Origin: Clostridium_AD sp050717635
GTDB lineage: Bacteria; Bacillota; Clostridia; Clostridiales; Clostridiaceae
Assembly: GCF_050717635.1 (NCBI RefSeq)
Contig: NZ_JBOITO010000030.1
Coordinates: 372,001 to 436,000, forward strand
Length of the DNA: 64,000 bases
Direction of reading: 5' to 3'
The notes under the pieces are model-generated. The model was not told the DNA's origin and ran no database searches. It saw only the letters and a program-made list of their open reading frames with translations. Below, piece by piece: positions 1-8,959 of the stretch (the stretch's first letter is position 1; the number at the start of each line of letters is the position of its first letter). Both the position numbers and the translations under genes were made by a program.

Positions 1-232
1 GATCCATACTACCCAATCTTTCCAGCACCCCAAGCCCATCTAAATGTGGCATTATTATGTCTAATACTACCAAATCAGGTTTCCTCTCCTTTATTAACTT
101 AAGAGCTTCAATTCCATCTTTTGCGATACCCGTAACCATAATATCCCTTTGGCTTAGCAAATAATCATTTAATATATTACAGAATTCTTTATTATCATCT
201 GCAATAAGTACACTAATTCTAGATTCTTCCAT
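1..232 (-). CDS. spo0A: Spo0A, sporulation master regulator (N-terminal part only)
   Basis: This is the start of the response regulator that commits cells to sporulation. Translating the minus strand from ATG at 230-232 gives 77 residues of a CheY-like receiver. The acidic pair is visible in LIADDN, and the phospho-acceptor Asp lies in VVLDIIMPHLDG. The DNA-binding half lies beyond position 1. It sits directly downstream of spoIVB, as in Bacillus and Clostridium. The upstream region carries a sigma-H promoter and a 0A box. Identity rests on the receiver sequence plus this context and is very likely. Confidence 0.93.
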   Translation of the reverse strand, partial: MEESRISVLIADDNKEFCNILNDYLLSQRDIMVTGIAKDGIEALKLIKERKPDLVVLDIIMPHLDGLGVLERLGSMD

Positions 233-279
233 ATTATAAATCCCCCTTACAAAATAATTACCAATTACTAACAAATTAT

Positions 280-308
280 TAATTCGACAAAAGAAATTCA
301 ATTCCTTC
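280..308 (-). promoter_or_regulatory. sigma-H promoter of spo0A
   Basis: On the minus strand GAAGGAATT (300-308), an 11-nt spacer and GTCGAATTA (280-288) fit the sigma-H consensus RnAGGAWWW-N11/12-RnnGAAT at every defined position. The start site would fall about 45 nt upstream of the spo0A ATG. Known spo0A genes are sigma-H transcribed, so this agrees with the family. Confidence 0.82.
283..291 (-). promoter_or_regulatory. Spo0A box (0A box)
   Basis: The minus strand reads TTTGTCGAA, an exact match to the core 0A-box consensus TGTCGAA. It overlaps the -10 element of the sigma-H promoter, so Spo0A~P binding here would act on its own gene. Whether it activates or represses cannot be told from sequence. 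Confidence 0.75.
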
Positions 309-344
309 TTTTTTTAAAAAAAATTACAAATAAGTGATTATTTA

Positions 345-384
345 GTATTAATTGTAAAATAAAAGATAGCAACTGCTATCTTTT
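345..384 (-). terminator. Terminator after spoIVB
   Basis: A perfect 10-bp inverted repeat, AAAAGATAGC / GCTATCTTTT with a 4-nt loop (361-384), is followed on the minus strand by a T-rich run. It separates spoIVB from the spo0A promoter, so the two genes are separate transcription units. Confidence 0.8.
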
Positions 385-433
385 AACTGTTAACCCTTAT
401 TCCATTTTACCCCCTTTTTTTTAATAATGCTAG

Positions 434-1633
434 TTATTTAGATAAAATATCTGCATCTTTTAACATCCACTCTATATATATTCCATAACCTATATCAGGT
501 TTGTTAATTAATACATGTGTAACAGCACCAATTATTTTATTATTTTGTATTATTGGACTGCCGCTCATACCTTGAACTATCCCGCCTGTTTTATTTAAAA
601 GTCTTGAATCTGTAATTTTAATAATCATACTTTTAGATCCAGATGTATCTTGAATTAATAATTTTTGAATTTCTATATCAAATAATTCTGGTCCATTTCC
701 GTTGATAGTTGTTATAATTTGAGCTTTTCCTTCTTTAATTTCATTTCTTAATCCTATTTTCATAGGTTTATTAAATTTATCATTTATAAGACTTTTATTT
801 CCAATACCGAATATACCACATTCTGTATTTTTAATTATTTGACCTTTAATCTTATCCTCATCTACGAAAAGACCTCTTAATTCTCCTGGATTCCCTTTTG
901 TTCCTTTTTTAATTGAAACAATATTGGATGATATAATTACACCATTATTAACATTAAGTATAGTACCAGTATCTGCATCTGTTATTGGATGTCCTAAAGC
1001 TGCAAACTTTTTATTCTTATCACAATAAAAAGTTAATGTTCCCACTCCAGCAGTTGAATCTCTAACCCAAAGTCCAATTTTTTGCTTTCCATCATTAGAA
1101 TCTACAACTGGTTTAACCTTCACTTCAAAATAATCCTTATTATTTTTTCTTTGTATTTTAAGAGTGAGTTCTGAATTCTTTTCTTTATTTACAAATCTAG
1201 TAACTTCTTCAGCACTATTTATTTCAATATCATTTATTTTTATTATGCTATCTCCTATTTGTATACCTGCACTTGCAGCAGGACTTTGTATTTTACCTTT
1301 AACACCTTCAATATCAGATAGTGCTACTACTAAAACGCCCTTTGTATTGAGTTTAACACCTATGGGTGACCCTCCTGGATAAATCATAATTTCTTTACTA
1401 TCTTTTATAGGGATTGAATTAACTTCTGTAAATCCTTGTGTATTTAGTTCCACATCACTATCTTTTTGGTATAAATCTGTTCTAATACAATTATTGTTAT
1501 TAACTTGTTTTATTTTTACAATTTGGTTTGAATGTATAGCAAAAGCTTTATTAGGACTTTTAAATAAAGTACCAAAAGAGATAATTAGTAGTGGTGCAAT
1601 AATCCAGCATATTTTATTTATTCTTTTCTTCAT
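434..1633 (-). CDS. spoIVB: SpoIVB, forespore signalling serine peptidase (S55)
   Basis: Secreted from the forespore into the intermembrane space, SpoIVB cleaves SpoIVFA-type inhibitors so that pro-sigma-K can be processed. The 399-residue protein has an N-terminal signal anchor (about residues 8-25), a PDZ domain (about 90-175, with SPAASAGIQIGD) and an S55 peptidase domain. The catalytic His is in ALGHPITD (H215) and the nucleophile Ser in GMSGSP (S359). Length is typical. The start has an AAAGGAGC ribosome-binding site. Some clostridia lack SpoIVF, so the exact substrate here is uncertain. A forespore-type promoter lies 36 nt upstream, and a hairpin terminator follows. Confidence 0.95.
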   Translation of the reverse strand: MKKRINKICWIIAPLLIISFGTLFKSPNKAFAIHSNQIVKIKQVNNNNCIRTDLYQKDSDVELNTQGFTEVNSIPIKDSKEIMIYPGGSPIGVKLNTKGVLVVALSDIEGVKGKIQSPAASAGIQIGDSIIKINDIEINSAEEVTRFVNKEKNSELTLKIQRKNNKDYFEVKVKPVVDSNDGKQKIGLWVRDSTAGVGTLTFYCDKNKKFAALGHPITDADTGTILNVNNGVIISSNIVSIKKGTKGNPGELRGLFVDEDKIKGQIIKNTECGIFGIGNKSLINDKFNKPMKIGLRNEIKEGKAQIITTINGNGPELFDIEIQKLLIQDTSGSKSMIIKITDSRLLNKTGGIVQGMSGSPIIQNNKIIGAVTHVLINKPDIGYGIYIEWMLKDADILSK

Positions 1634-1668
1634 AAGCTTTAGCTCCTTTCCCGGTATAATTATGCTTT

Positions 1669-1698
1669 TAAGTTACCCTCAATCTACCTACATTATGC
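1669..1698 (-). promoter_or_regulatory. Forespore (sigma-F/sigma-G type) promoter of spoIVB
   Basis: On the minus strand GCATA (1694-1698), 15 nt and GGGTAACTTA (1669-1678) match the sigma-F pattern GYATA-N15-GGnnAnAHTR with a single deviation. In B. subtilis spoIVB is read by sigma-F and sigma-G, whose consensus sequences overlap, so which factor acts here cannot be separated by eye. Confidence 0.6.
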
Positions 1699-1823
1699 TA
1701 TATTATTAATGCAATAATAGTCAAAGAAATAGATTATAAACTAATTTATGATAAATTAAAAAAATTCTTCTTTATTAGAATTATTTTCACCTTTTAAATA
1801 AATCCAACAATTTTAAATTTAAA

Positions 1824-1863
1824 TAAAAAAAATAAAGCCATATATATATACAACTTTATTTTT
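1824..1863 (-). terminator. Terminator after recN
   Basis: AAAAATAAAG (1828-1837) and CTTTATTTTT (1854-1863) form a 10-bp stem around a 16-nt AT-rich loop. A run of eight T residues follows on the minus strand. It ends the long nusB/folD-to-recN gene series before spoIVB. Confidence 0.65.
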
Positions 1864-1912
1864 ACCTATAAAACATATTTTTATTACTATTTATTTTAAA
1901 TAATAACAACAT

Positions 1913-3601
1913 CTATTTTTTCTTTTGTTTCATCGCCATATTTATCATTTCTTTAGAGTTTTCAAGAGTTAACTTAGTAACCTCAGTTCCACCTATCATT
2001 CTAGCTATTTCTTGTTGTTTTTCACCATCACTCATCTTTATAATATTAGTAAATGTTTTATCATTTATAACATTTTTGGATATTAAATAATTTGTATCTG
2101 CCATACTAGCTATTTGTGGCAAATGTGTAACACAAAAAATTTGATGATTTAATGATATTAAATACATTTTTTCTGCCACACACTGTGCAATTCTACCACT
2201 AATACCTGTATCAATTTCATCAAATATAACAGTGGGTATCTCATCCTTATCAACGAATACCGTCTTCAAAGCAAGCATAATTCTGGATAATTCTCCTCCT
2301 GAAACAATGTCTTCTAGTGGATTTAATGGTTCACCTGGATTAGTTGATATACAAAATTGAACCTTGTCACAACCATTCTCATAAAATTCATCTTCTAATT
2401 TTACTTCTATATAGAATTTACTTTTTTCAAGACCGATATAGTTTAATTCATCTTTTATTTTGTCCCCAAGTTCTTTTGCTATACTACCTCTAATCTTATG
2501 GATTTTATCACCAATAATTTTCATTTCACACTCTAATTCAATTTTTTCTTTTTTAAGACGCAGAATTATTTCAGTACTATTAATTAACTCTTCACACTCT
2601 AATTCTATTTTTTCTTTATATTTAAATATTTCTTGTATAGTAGTTCCATACTTTTTTTTACAAGTATTAATAAGCTGTATTCTACTATTAGTATATTCTA
2701 ATTCACTTTCATCATAATAAATTGTTTCTTTTAAGTCTCGGAGATCTGTAATGTTTTCCTCAATATTATAGTAACTTTCTTCTATTGAATCTGTAATTTT
2801 TTTTATTTTTTCCATATGATTCTCTATAGTTCTTAGTTCCTTTATAGCAATAGCTAAACTGTCAAAAACCGAAACATTTTCTTCATCACTAGTGTATAAA
2901 ACACTATAGCTTTTTGATAAATGTTTTTCCAGTTTTTCTGAATTAGTAATTATTGCACACTTTTCTAGAAGTTCCTTGTCTTCATCAATTTTAAGATTGG
3001 CATTTTTAATTTCTTTTAATTGATAATCCAAAAAATCAATTCTTTTTTCACGTTCTCCTTCATTTCCCTCTAGCGTATTAATTTTATTCTTTATTGTAGT
3101 CATTCTAATGTATTTTTCATTATATAATATTATAATATTATTGATTTTATCAAAACCAAAAGAATCCAGATAAGATATATGATTAGCTTTATCTAATAAA
3201 TTATAGTTATCCCGTTGACCATGGATATCTAGTAAAGTCTTGCTAATATATTTAACCTTTGATAGTAACAATGATTTCCCATTAATTTTAGCAATACTTT
3301 TTCCAGATTGAAAGGTTTCACGACTTATAAATATGGTGTCTTCATAATCAATTTCCATTTCATCAAAAACATTTTGATTGTTTTTAGTATCCAATGAGAA
3401 TATAGCCTCAACGTAAGTTTTGTTTTCCCCTGTTCTAATTAAGTTTTTGTTGAATTTCCCGCCTAATACATAATTTATAGCATCAATTAAAATTGATTTA
3501 CCAGCCCCTGTTTCACCAGAAAGCACATTAAATCCACGTTCAAAATTAATACTTAACTTTTCAATCAGAGCAAAATTCATAATATTTAATTGTAGGAGCA
3601 T
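1913..3601 (-). CDS. recN: RecN, DNA double-strand break repair ATPase
   Basis: SMC-like ATPase that gathers DNA ends during recombinational repair. The 562 residues have the expected layout: Walker A GETGAGKS near the N-terminus, a long charged coiled-coil centre, then the ABC signature VSGGELSRIML and Walker B TVIFDEIDTG in the C-terminal part. The start is supported by AGGAGG 8 nt upstream, only 11 nt after argR. The argR-recN pair directly upstream of spoIVB-spo0A is the standard Firmicute order. Confidence 0.96.
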   Translation of the reverse strand: MLLQLNIMNFALIEKLSINFERGFNVLSGETGAGKSILIDAINYVLGGKFNKNLIRTGENKTYVEAIFSLDTKNNQNVFDEMEIDYEDTIFISRETFQSGKSIAKINGKSLLLSKVKYISKTLLDIHGQRDNYNLLDKANHISYLDSFGFDKINNIIILYNEKYIRMTTIKNKINTLEGNEGEREKRIDFLDYQLKEIKNANLKIDEDKELLEKCAIITNSEKLEKHLSKSYSVLYTSDEENVSVFDSLAIAIKELRTIENHMEKIKKITDSIEESYYNIEENITDLRDLKETIYYDESELEYTNSRIQLINTCKKKYGTTIQEIFKYKEKIELECEELINSTEIILRLKKEKIELECEMKIIGDKIHKIRGSIAKELGDKIKDELNYIGLEKSKFYIEVKLEDEFYENGCDKVQFCISTNPGEPLNPLEDIVSGGELSRIMLALKTVFVDKDEIPTVIFDEIDTGISGRIAQCVAEKMYLISLNHQIFCVTHLPQIASMADTNYLISKNVINDKTFTNIIKMSDGEKQQEIARMIGGTEVTKLTLENSKEMINMAMKQKKK

Positions 3602-3612
3602 TCTTATACCTC

Positions 3613-4065
3613 CTAATCAGTAATCATTTTTTTGATTTTTTGAAGCAATTCATCTTTATCTTGTTCTGTTCTAACTAAAATAAAAATAGTGTTATCACCC
3701 GCTATAGTTCCTACAATACCATTAAATTTTAGTGTATCTAAGGCTTCAGCAGCAGCTGACGCAGCTCCTGATATAGTTTTTAGAACTACAAATTTATCTA
3801 CGTAATCAACACAAATAACTGTTTGAGAAAAAATATTAACTAATTTATTTGATAGAAAAGTATCAGTTGGAGAAATAGTCGCATACTTATGAGTTCCATG
3901 TGAATTCATTACCTTAATTAATTTAAGCTCCTTTATGTCTCTAGATACGGTTGCTTGAGTAATATCAAATCCACTTGACTTTAAATTTTCTGCTAACTGT
4001 TCTTGAGTCTCAATATCTTTAGCTTGAATTATTTCAATTATTTTAGCTTGCCGTGCAATTTTCAT
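3613..4065 (-). CDS. argR: ArgR/AhrC, arginine repressor
   Basis: Hexameric arginine-responsive regulator of arginine synthesis and breakdown. The 150-residue protein has an N-terminal winged helix (about 1-70, with the family motif ATVSRDIKELKL) and a C-terminal oligomerisation/arginine-binding domain (about 80-150, with GTIAGDNTIFIL). GAAGGAG precedes the ATG. There is almost no gap after nadK, so it is probably translated from the same polycistronic message and followed by recN. Length and motifs are fully typical. Confidence 0.95.
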   Translation of the reverse strand: MKIARQAKIIEIIQAKDIETQEQLAENLKSSGFDITQATVSRDIKELKLIKVMNSHGTHKYATISPTDTFLSNKLVNIFSQTVICVDYVDKFVVLKTISGAASAAAEALDTLKFNGIVGTIAGDNTIFILVRTEQDKDELLQKIKKMITD

Positions 4066-4066
4066 T

Positions 4067-4915
4067 TTATTCTCCTTCGCAATCTATGGCTCTAGAAATT
4101 ATTTTTTTCCTTAATATATGATAGTAATCATAATCATTAAATTTAACTAGTCTACATTTTTTTTCTGAAACACTTACTACTATTTGCTCATAGGCATTTA
4201 ATTTTATTGCACGTTGTCCGTCTAATGTCAAAAATATGCTTTCATGTTCACTTTTTATACTTACAGATATTTTACTTTTACCATCAAGTACTAAAGTCCT
4301 CATGGATAATGATAATGGACAAATAGGTGTTAACGCTATAACATCTAGATTAGGATAAATAATAGGTCCACCTGCTGATAAGGAATACGCTGTAGAACCC
4401 GTGGGAGTAGATATTATAAGTCCGTCTCCTGTAAAATCTGTATAAAATTTATTATCTATATGTATTTCATACTTAACAACTCTCGCTAGTGTTCCCTTTG
4501 ATACAACTATATCATTTAGTGCAATATATTCTTTAGGGTCTCCTCTGTGGGGAAACGTGCAATTAAGCATCATTCTGTCTTCTACATAATAATCATCTTC
4601 AAAATATTTTTTCATGGCACTTTCAAATTCTACTAACTCCACACTAGAAAGAAATCCTAAATTCCCTATATTTACTCCTAAAATCGGAATATTAAAATTA
4701 TTTAGATTACGTGATGTCCCTATAATAGTTCCATCTCCACCTAAAGCAATAATAATATCTAAATCTTTATATTTAATATTTTCAAAGCCAATGGAATCTT
4801 TAAATATAAAAATATTAGTTTCATCAATATATTTTCGTATGATGTCGTTTACATATTTAATTGTTTTTCCATCTTTATCTTTAGTGGTATTTATATTAAT
4901 GCCAATTTTTTTCAT
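4067..4915 (-). CDS. nadK: NAD kinase
   Basis: Phosphorylates NAD to NADP in the cytoplasm. The 282-residue protein shows the diagnostic GGDGT motif in IALGGDGTIIGT, the NLGFLS segment and the substrate-binding STPTGSTAYSLSAGGP stretch. An AGGAGG ribosome-binding site precedes the ATG. It lies between tlyA (59-nt gap) and argR (1-nt gap), the usual clostridial arrangement. Confidence 0.96.
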   Translation of the reverse strand: MKKIGININTTKDKDGKTIKYVNDIIRKYIDETNIFIFKDSIGFENIKYKDLDIIIALGGDGTIIGTSRNLNNFNIPILGVNIGNLGFLSSVELVEFESAMKKYFEDDYYVEDRMMLNCTFPHRGDPKEYIALNDIVVSKGTLARVVKYEIHIDNKFYTDFTGDGLIISTPTGSTAYSLSAGGPIIYPNLDVIALTPICPLSLSMRTLVLDGKSKISVSIKSEHESIFLTLDGQRAIKLNAYEQIVVSVSEKKCRLVKFNDYDYYHILRKKIISRAIDCEGE

Positions 4916-4974
4916 ATTTCCTCCTTGCCGTTCTCTATGTCAGATATCACTATTAATTAGTATCTTCCTTACAC

Positions 4975-5787
4975 CTAATTTAAATTACTGTGAGCTTCAC
5001 TAACTAATAACTTTATATCTTCTTCAGTATAATTATGATTTTTATGTTTTAATTTTGCAAAATAAATTAAGTATTCAATGTTGCCATTTGGTCCTTTTAC
5101 AGATGAGTAATCCATATTAATAACACCTACACCAAGAGTTTTCAAATAATTTAGCACTCTAATTATTACCTCCACATGTTCACTTTGCTTTTTAACCACA
5201 CCTTTTTTATTAACAACCCCTACCCCTGCTTCAAATTGAGGTTTTAATAGTGCTACAACACTTCCCTCCACTTTTAATAAGTTTAGTAAATTAGGGATCA
5301 CTTTTTCAAGGGATATAAAAGACACATCTATACTGGCAAAGTCAGAAAGCTCACCTATACCATCTACATCTAAATATCTTATGTTGGTATTTTCCAGTGA
5401 AACTACTCGCGTGTCCCCTCTCAGTTTACCAGCTAACTGATTTGTTCCAACATCTATAGAATATACCTTGCACGCTCCATAGGACAACATGCAGTCGGTA
5501 AATCCACCAGTAGATGCACCTATATCAAGGCAAATTTTATCTTTAAGGTCTATTTGAAAGCTCTCTATAGCCTTTTCAAGCTTTAATCCGCCTCTACTTA
5601 CATAAGGAAAATCTTCTCCTTTGAACTGAATATCACATAATAAGTCCACTTTTTTACCATATTTAGTAGTCATAATACCATCCACAAATATGTTTCCAGA
5701 AATTATGTTTTCCTTTGCTCTTGCTCTTGAACATAGAATTCTTTTCTTAACTACAAGTACATCTAATCTTTCTTTATTTTCTAACAT
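4975..5787 (-). CDS. tlyA: TlyA-family rRNA methyltransferase
   Basis: Predicted 2'-O-methyltransferase of 16S/23S rRNA (the family of mycobacterial TlyA; B. subtilis YqxC). The 270 residues comprise an N-terminal S4 RNA-binding domain (about 5-65, RLDVLVVKK...SRARAKENI) and an FtsJ-type SAM methyltransferase domain (about 80-260). SAM-binding motif I reads LDIGASTGGFTDC, and a DVSFISL motif follows. Ribosome-binding site AAGGAG. It lies between dxs and nadK, as in most Clostridia. Haemolysin annotations for this family are historical and not supported here. Confidence 0.92.
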   Translation of the reverse strand: MLENKERLDVLVVKKRILCSRARAKENIISGNIFVDGIMTTKYGKKVDLLCDIQFKGEDFPYVSRGGLKLEKAIESFQIDLKDKICLDIGASTGGFTDCMLSYGACKVYSIDVGTNQLAGKLRGDTRVVSLENTNIRYLDVDGIGELSDFASIDVSFISLEKVIPNLLNLLKVEGSVVALLKPQFEAGVGVVNKKGVVKKQSEHVEVIIRVLNYLKTLGVGVINMDYSSVKGPNGNIEYLIYFAKLKHKNHNYTEEDIKLLVSEAHSNLN

Positions 5788-5822
5788 AAAAAACTCCTTA
5801 AAAATCCCACTAAGCGGCTTTT

Positions 5823-7685
5823 TTATACTAACTTTAACACACTTTCAAAAATACCATCCACATCTAGCTTATGCAATTTATAAAGTGTATCTACTGCCCC
5901 ATGAGTAATAAATTCATCTTGAAATCCTAAATTAATAACTTTTGTTTTCCCCTCCAATGTACTTATATATTCTAGTACTAAAGAACCCAGGCCTCCATGT
6001 ATAAGATTATCTTCTATAGTTACAATGGAGTATTTTTTGTCCACAAGCTCTGTAATTATTTTTTTGTCAATAGGCTTAATAAAACAAGCATTAATTACCG
6101 TAGCTTCTACTCCCAGTTTATTTAATTTTTCTCTTACTAAAATTGCATTTTGAACCATTTTACCTGTAGCTATAAATGCTATTTTACCGCCATCAAATAA
6201 TTTCTCCCATTTTCCTCTCTCAAAGTTTTCAATAGAGGACATCGCAACATTTGAATTATCTCCGCCCCTTGGATATCTTATAGCAATGGGATAATCTTGA
6301 CTTACTGCAAAAGTTAACATAGACTTTAATTCACTTATACATTTAGGTGCCATAATTGTCATATTAGGAATATGAGATAAATATGATAAATCAAATACGC
6401 CTTGATGAGTTTCTCCATCTTGGCCAACTATTCCTGCTCTATCTATAGCAAAAATAACAGGTAATTTTTGAAGACAAACATCATGTACAATTTGGTCATA
6501 AGCCCTCTGAAGAAAAGTAGAATATACTGCAAAAATAGGCTTTATACCTTGCGTTGCCATTCCTGCAGCCATTGTAACCCCATGTTGCTCTGCAATTCCT
6601 ACATCAAAAAATCTATTACTAAATTGCTTTGAAAAAGCCTCAAGCCCTGTACCTTCTGGCATTGCAGCCGTTATTGCTACTATATTTTTATTATCTGTGG
6701 CAAGCTTTACAATTTGTTCACCAAATGCCTTAGAGTAACTTTCCTTTGAACTACCTAGAAGCTCCCCAGTTAACGGATCAAAGGGGCCAACTCCATGAAA
6801 CTTGTGTGGCTCTTTTTCAGCAAACTCATAACCTTTACCCTTTTTAGTAATAACATGAATTATAACCGGTCCATCTGTTCGTCTAGCTAACTTTAAAACC
6901 TTACTCACTTCTTTAATATTGTGTCCGTCAATAGGTCCTAAATACTTTATACCCATATGCTCAAAGAGCATACCTGGGACCAGTGCCTGCTTAATTCCAT
7001 CTTTTAGTTTTTGAATTGAATTAACCATGCCTTTACCAAGTGACGGAATCTTTATTAAAGTTTGATTTATTTCTTTTTTTATCCTATTATAAGTTGGATC
7101 AATTCGTATTGAGTTTAAATATTTGGACAATCCTCCAACATTTCTAGATATAGACATTTGATTGTCATTAAGCACGATAATCATTTTAGTTTTCTTAAAT
7201 CCTATATCATTTAGCGCCTCAAAAGCCATGCCACCAGTAAGAGCGCCATCACCTATTACCGAAACAACATCATAGTCTTCTCCCTTTAAGTCTCTAGCTC
7301 TTGCCATACCTACCCCTGCTGAAATAGATGTACTACTATGACCTGCTCCAAATACATCATATTTACTTTCATCTCTTTTAGGGAACCCGCTGAGTCCACC
7401 ATAATTTTTAAGTGTATCAAATTTATCCTTTCTTCCTGTAAGAATTTTATGTACATAGGATTGATGCCCTACATCCCATATTATTTTGTCCCTGTCAAGA
7501 TCAAAAACATTGTACAAACTTAGCGTTAACTCTACAACACCTAGGTTAGAAGCTAAATGTCCTCCAGTTTTAGATACTTTTTCAATTAAAAAATCTCTAA
7601 TCTCACCTGCAAATATATTCAATTGTTCTATGGACATATCTTTCACCGCATTTATATCATTAAAATCATCTATAATTTTACTCAT
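5823..7685 (-). CDS. dxs: 1-deoxy-D-xylulose-5-phosphate synthase
   Basis: Thiamine-diphosphate enzyme joining pyruvate and glyceraldehyde-3-phosphate, the first step of the MEP isoprenoid pathway. The 620 residues include the ThDP/Mg motif GDGALTGGMAFEALND (about 150-165), the central transketolase motif DRAGIVGQDGETHQG, and the C-terminal transketolase domain. It follows ispA at a 147-nt gap that holds a strong promoter, so it can be expressed independently of ispA. The pairing of dxs with ispA is metabolically sensible. Confidence 0.97.
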   Translation of the reverse strand: MSKIIDDFNDINAVKDMSIEQLNIFAGEIRDFLIEKVSKTGGHLASNLGVVELTLSLYNVFDLDRDKIIWDVGHQSYVHKILTGRKDKFDTLKNYGGLSGFPKRDESKYDVFGAGHSSTSISAGVGMARARDLKGEDYDVVSVIGDGALTGGMAFEALNDIGFKKTKMIIVLNDNQMSISRNVGGLSKYLNSIRIDPTYNRIKKEINQTLIKIPSLGKGMVNSIQKLKDGIKQALVPGMLFEHMGIKYLGPIDGHNIKEVSKVLKLARRTDGPVIIHVITKKGKGYEFAEKEPHKFHGVGPFDPLTGELLGSSKESYSKAFGEQIVKLATDNKNIVAITAAMPEGTGLEAFSKQFSNRFFDVGIAEQHGVTMAAGMATQGIKPIFAVYSTFLQRAYDQIVHDVCLQKLPVIFAIDRAGIVGQDGETHQGVFDLSYLSHIPNMTIMAPKCISELKSMLTFAVSQDYPIAIRYPRGGDNSNVAMSSIENFERGKWEKLFDGGKIAFIATGKMVQNAILVREKLNKLGVEATVINACFIKPIDKKIITELVDKKYSIVTIEDNLIHGGLGSLVLEYISTLEGKTKVINLGFQDEFITHGAVDTLYKLHKLDVDGIFESVLKLV

Positions 7686-7740
7686 ATGTATATCTATCCT
7701 CTTTTATTATTAATTTTATATTATCCATAATTATGGACAT

Positions 7741-7769
7741 ATTATATCATATAATAATATTTATTTCAA
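7741..7769 (-). promoter_or_regulatory. Housekeeping promoter for dxs
   Basis: On the minus strand TTGAAA (7764-7769), a 17-nt spacer and TATAAT (7741-7746) form a near-ideal sigma-A promoter in the ispA-dxs gap, about 50 nt upstream of the dxs ATG. Confidence 0.75.
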
Positions 7770-7832
7770 AATCTATTCGCTATTAACCAGCAATTTATAT
7801 ACATCATATTAAGAGTACCTTTTTTGCAAACA

Positions 7833-8702
7833 CTAATAATCTCTTTTCAATAAAAAATCAGTTAACTCTTCTAAATATACTGTATTCACTTCAAGTTTTT
7901 TCAGAATTTCAAAGCATTCCTGGGTTAAATCATTACATTTTATTTTGCATTTTTCTAAACCATACATAGTTATAAACGTTGTTTTATCATTACATTCATC
8001 GACTTTTACATTTTTCCCTAAAATACTAACATCTCCAATTACATCTAATATGTCATCCTTTATTTGAAATGCTAAACCTAATTTGTCACCATATTCTTTT
8101 AAATGCAATAAATCACCCTCACTAGCATTTCCTAAAACAGCACCACATAATATCCCTGCTTTAATTAATTGACCTGTTTTATTTCTATGCATGTATAAGA
8201 GCTCTTCCTCTGATATTGCTATGCCTTCACTCAAAATGTCACATATTTGTCCTGCTATCATACCCTGCGCACCAGAAGCTTTTGCTATAAGGCTACTGGC
8301 CACAATTTTATTTGCACTTCCATCTAAACACTGATTCAGCATTATTATCATAGCCTCGTTTAAAAGTCCATCTCCTGCAAGGATAGCTATTGCCTCTCCA
8401 TAAATCTTGTGATTTGTAGGTTTTCCACGGCGCAAATCATCGTTATCCATAGAAGGCAGATCATCATGAATAAGAGAGTATGTATGAATCATTTCAAGCG
8501 CACCTGCAAAAGGTAAAATCACACTATAATCCTCTTTGTACATACCATAAGTAAGAAGCATTAAAATAGGTCTAACTCTTTTTCCACCAACTTTTATACT
8601 ATAAGCCATTGCCTCAAAATTTCTACTGTCAGTTTCTGGTATACCCTCAAAGTAATCACTTATCCATTTCTCTATTTCATTTTTAAGCGACATCATATTC
8701 AT
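7833..8702 (-). CDS. ispA: Polyprenyl (farnesyl) diphosphate synthase
   Basis: Condenses isopentenyl diphosphate with allylic diphosphates to make C15 or longer prenyl chains. Both aspartate-rich motifs are present: DDLPSMDNDDLRRG (first) and DDILD (second). I place the start at ATG 8700-8702, because AGAAGGG lies 5 nt upstream. The longer frame opening with GTG at 8720 would begin inside the xseB stop and lacks a ribosome-binding site. It sits directly after xseB, as in many Firmicutes. Product chain length is not certain. Confidence 0.93.
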   Translation of the reverse strand: MNMMSLKNEIEKWISDYFEGIPETDSRNFEAMAYSIKVGGKRVRPILMLLTYGMYKEDYSVILPFAGALEMIHTYSLIHDDLPSMDNDDLRRGKPTNHKIYGEAIAILAGDGLLNEAMIIMLNQCLDGSANKIVASSLIAKASGAQGMIAGQICDILSEGIAISEEELLYMHRNKTGQLIKAGILCGAVLGNASEGDLLHLKEYGDKLGLAFQIKDDILDVIGDVSILGKNVKVDECNDKTTFITMYGLEKCKIKCNDLTQECFEILKKLEVNTVYLEELTDFLLKRDY

Positions 8703-8719
8703 ATTATCCCTTCTTTTCA

Positions 8720-8959
8720 CTATATGTTTTTATTAACTACATCCACTGGAGTCGTAAAATCACTTTCCCCTTGTGCTGTTAGTATTTTTATCTTACCCTC
8801 TGTATCATTTAAAATTTTATATAAACTGTTGCAGATTTTTATACCTTCTTCATAACTTGCCATAGTCTCTTCTAATGTAATTTCATTTACCTCCATAAGG
8901 TTAACGATTACTTCAAGCCTTTCCATCATATTTTCATAAGATTCTTTTTTCTTTGCCAT
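8720..8959 (-). CDS. xseB: Exodeoxyribonuclease VII small subunit
   Basis: Small subunit of the single-strand-specific exonuclease VII, which binds many copies along XseA. The 79-residue helical protein has the family pattern ENMMERLEVIVNLME and LEETMASYEEG. Its ATG overlaps the xseA stop as TAATG, which points to coupled translation. Length is typical. Confidence 0.94.
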   Translation of the reverse strand: MAKKKESYENMMERLEVIVNLMEVNEITLEETMASYEEGIKICNSLYKILNDTEGKIKILTAQGESDFTTPVDVVNKNI

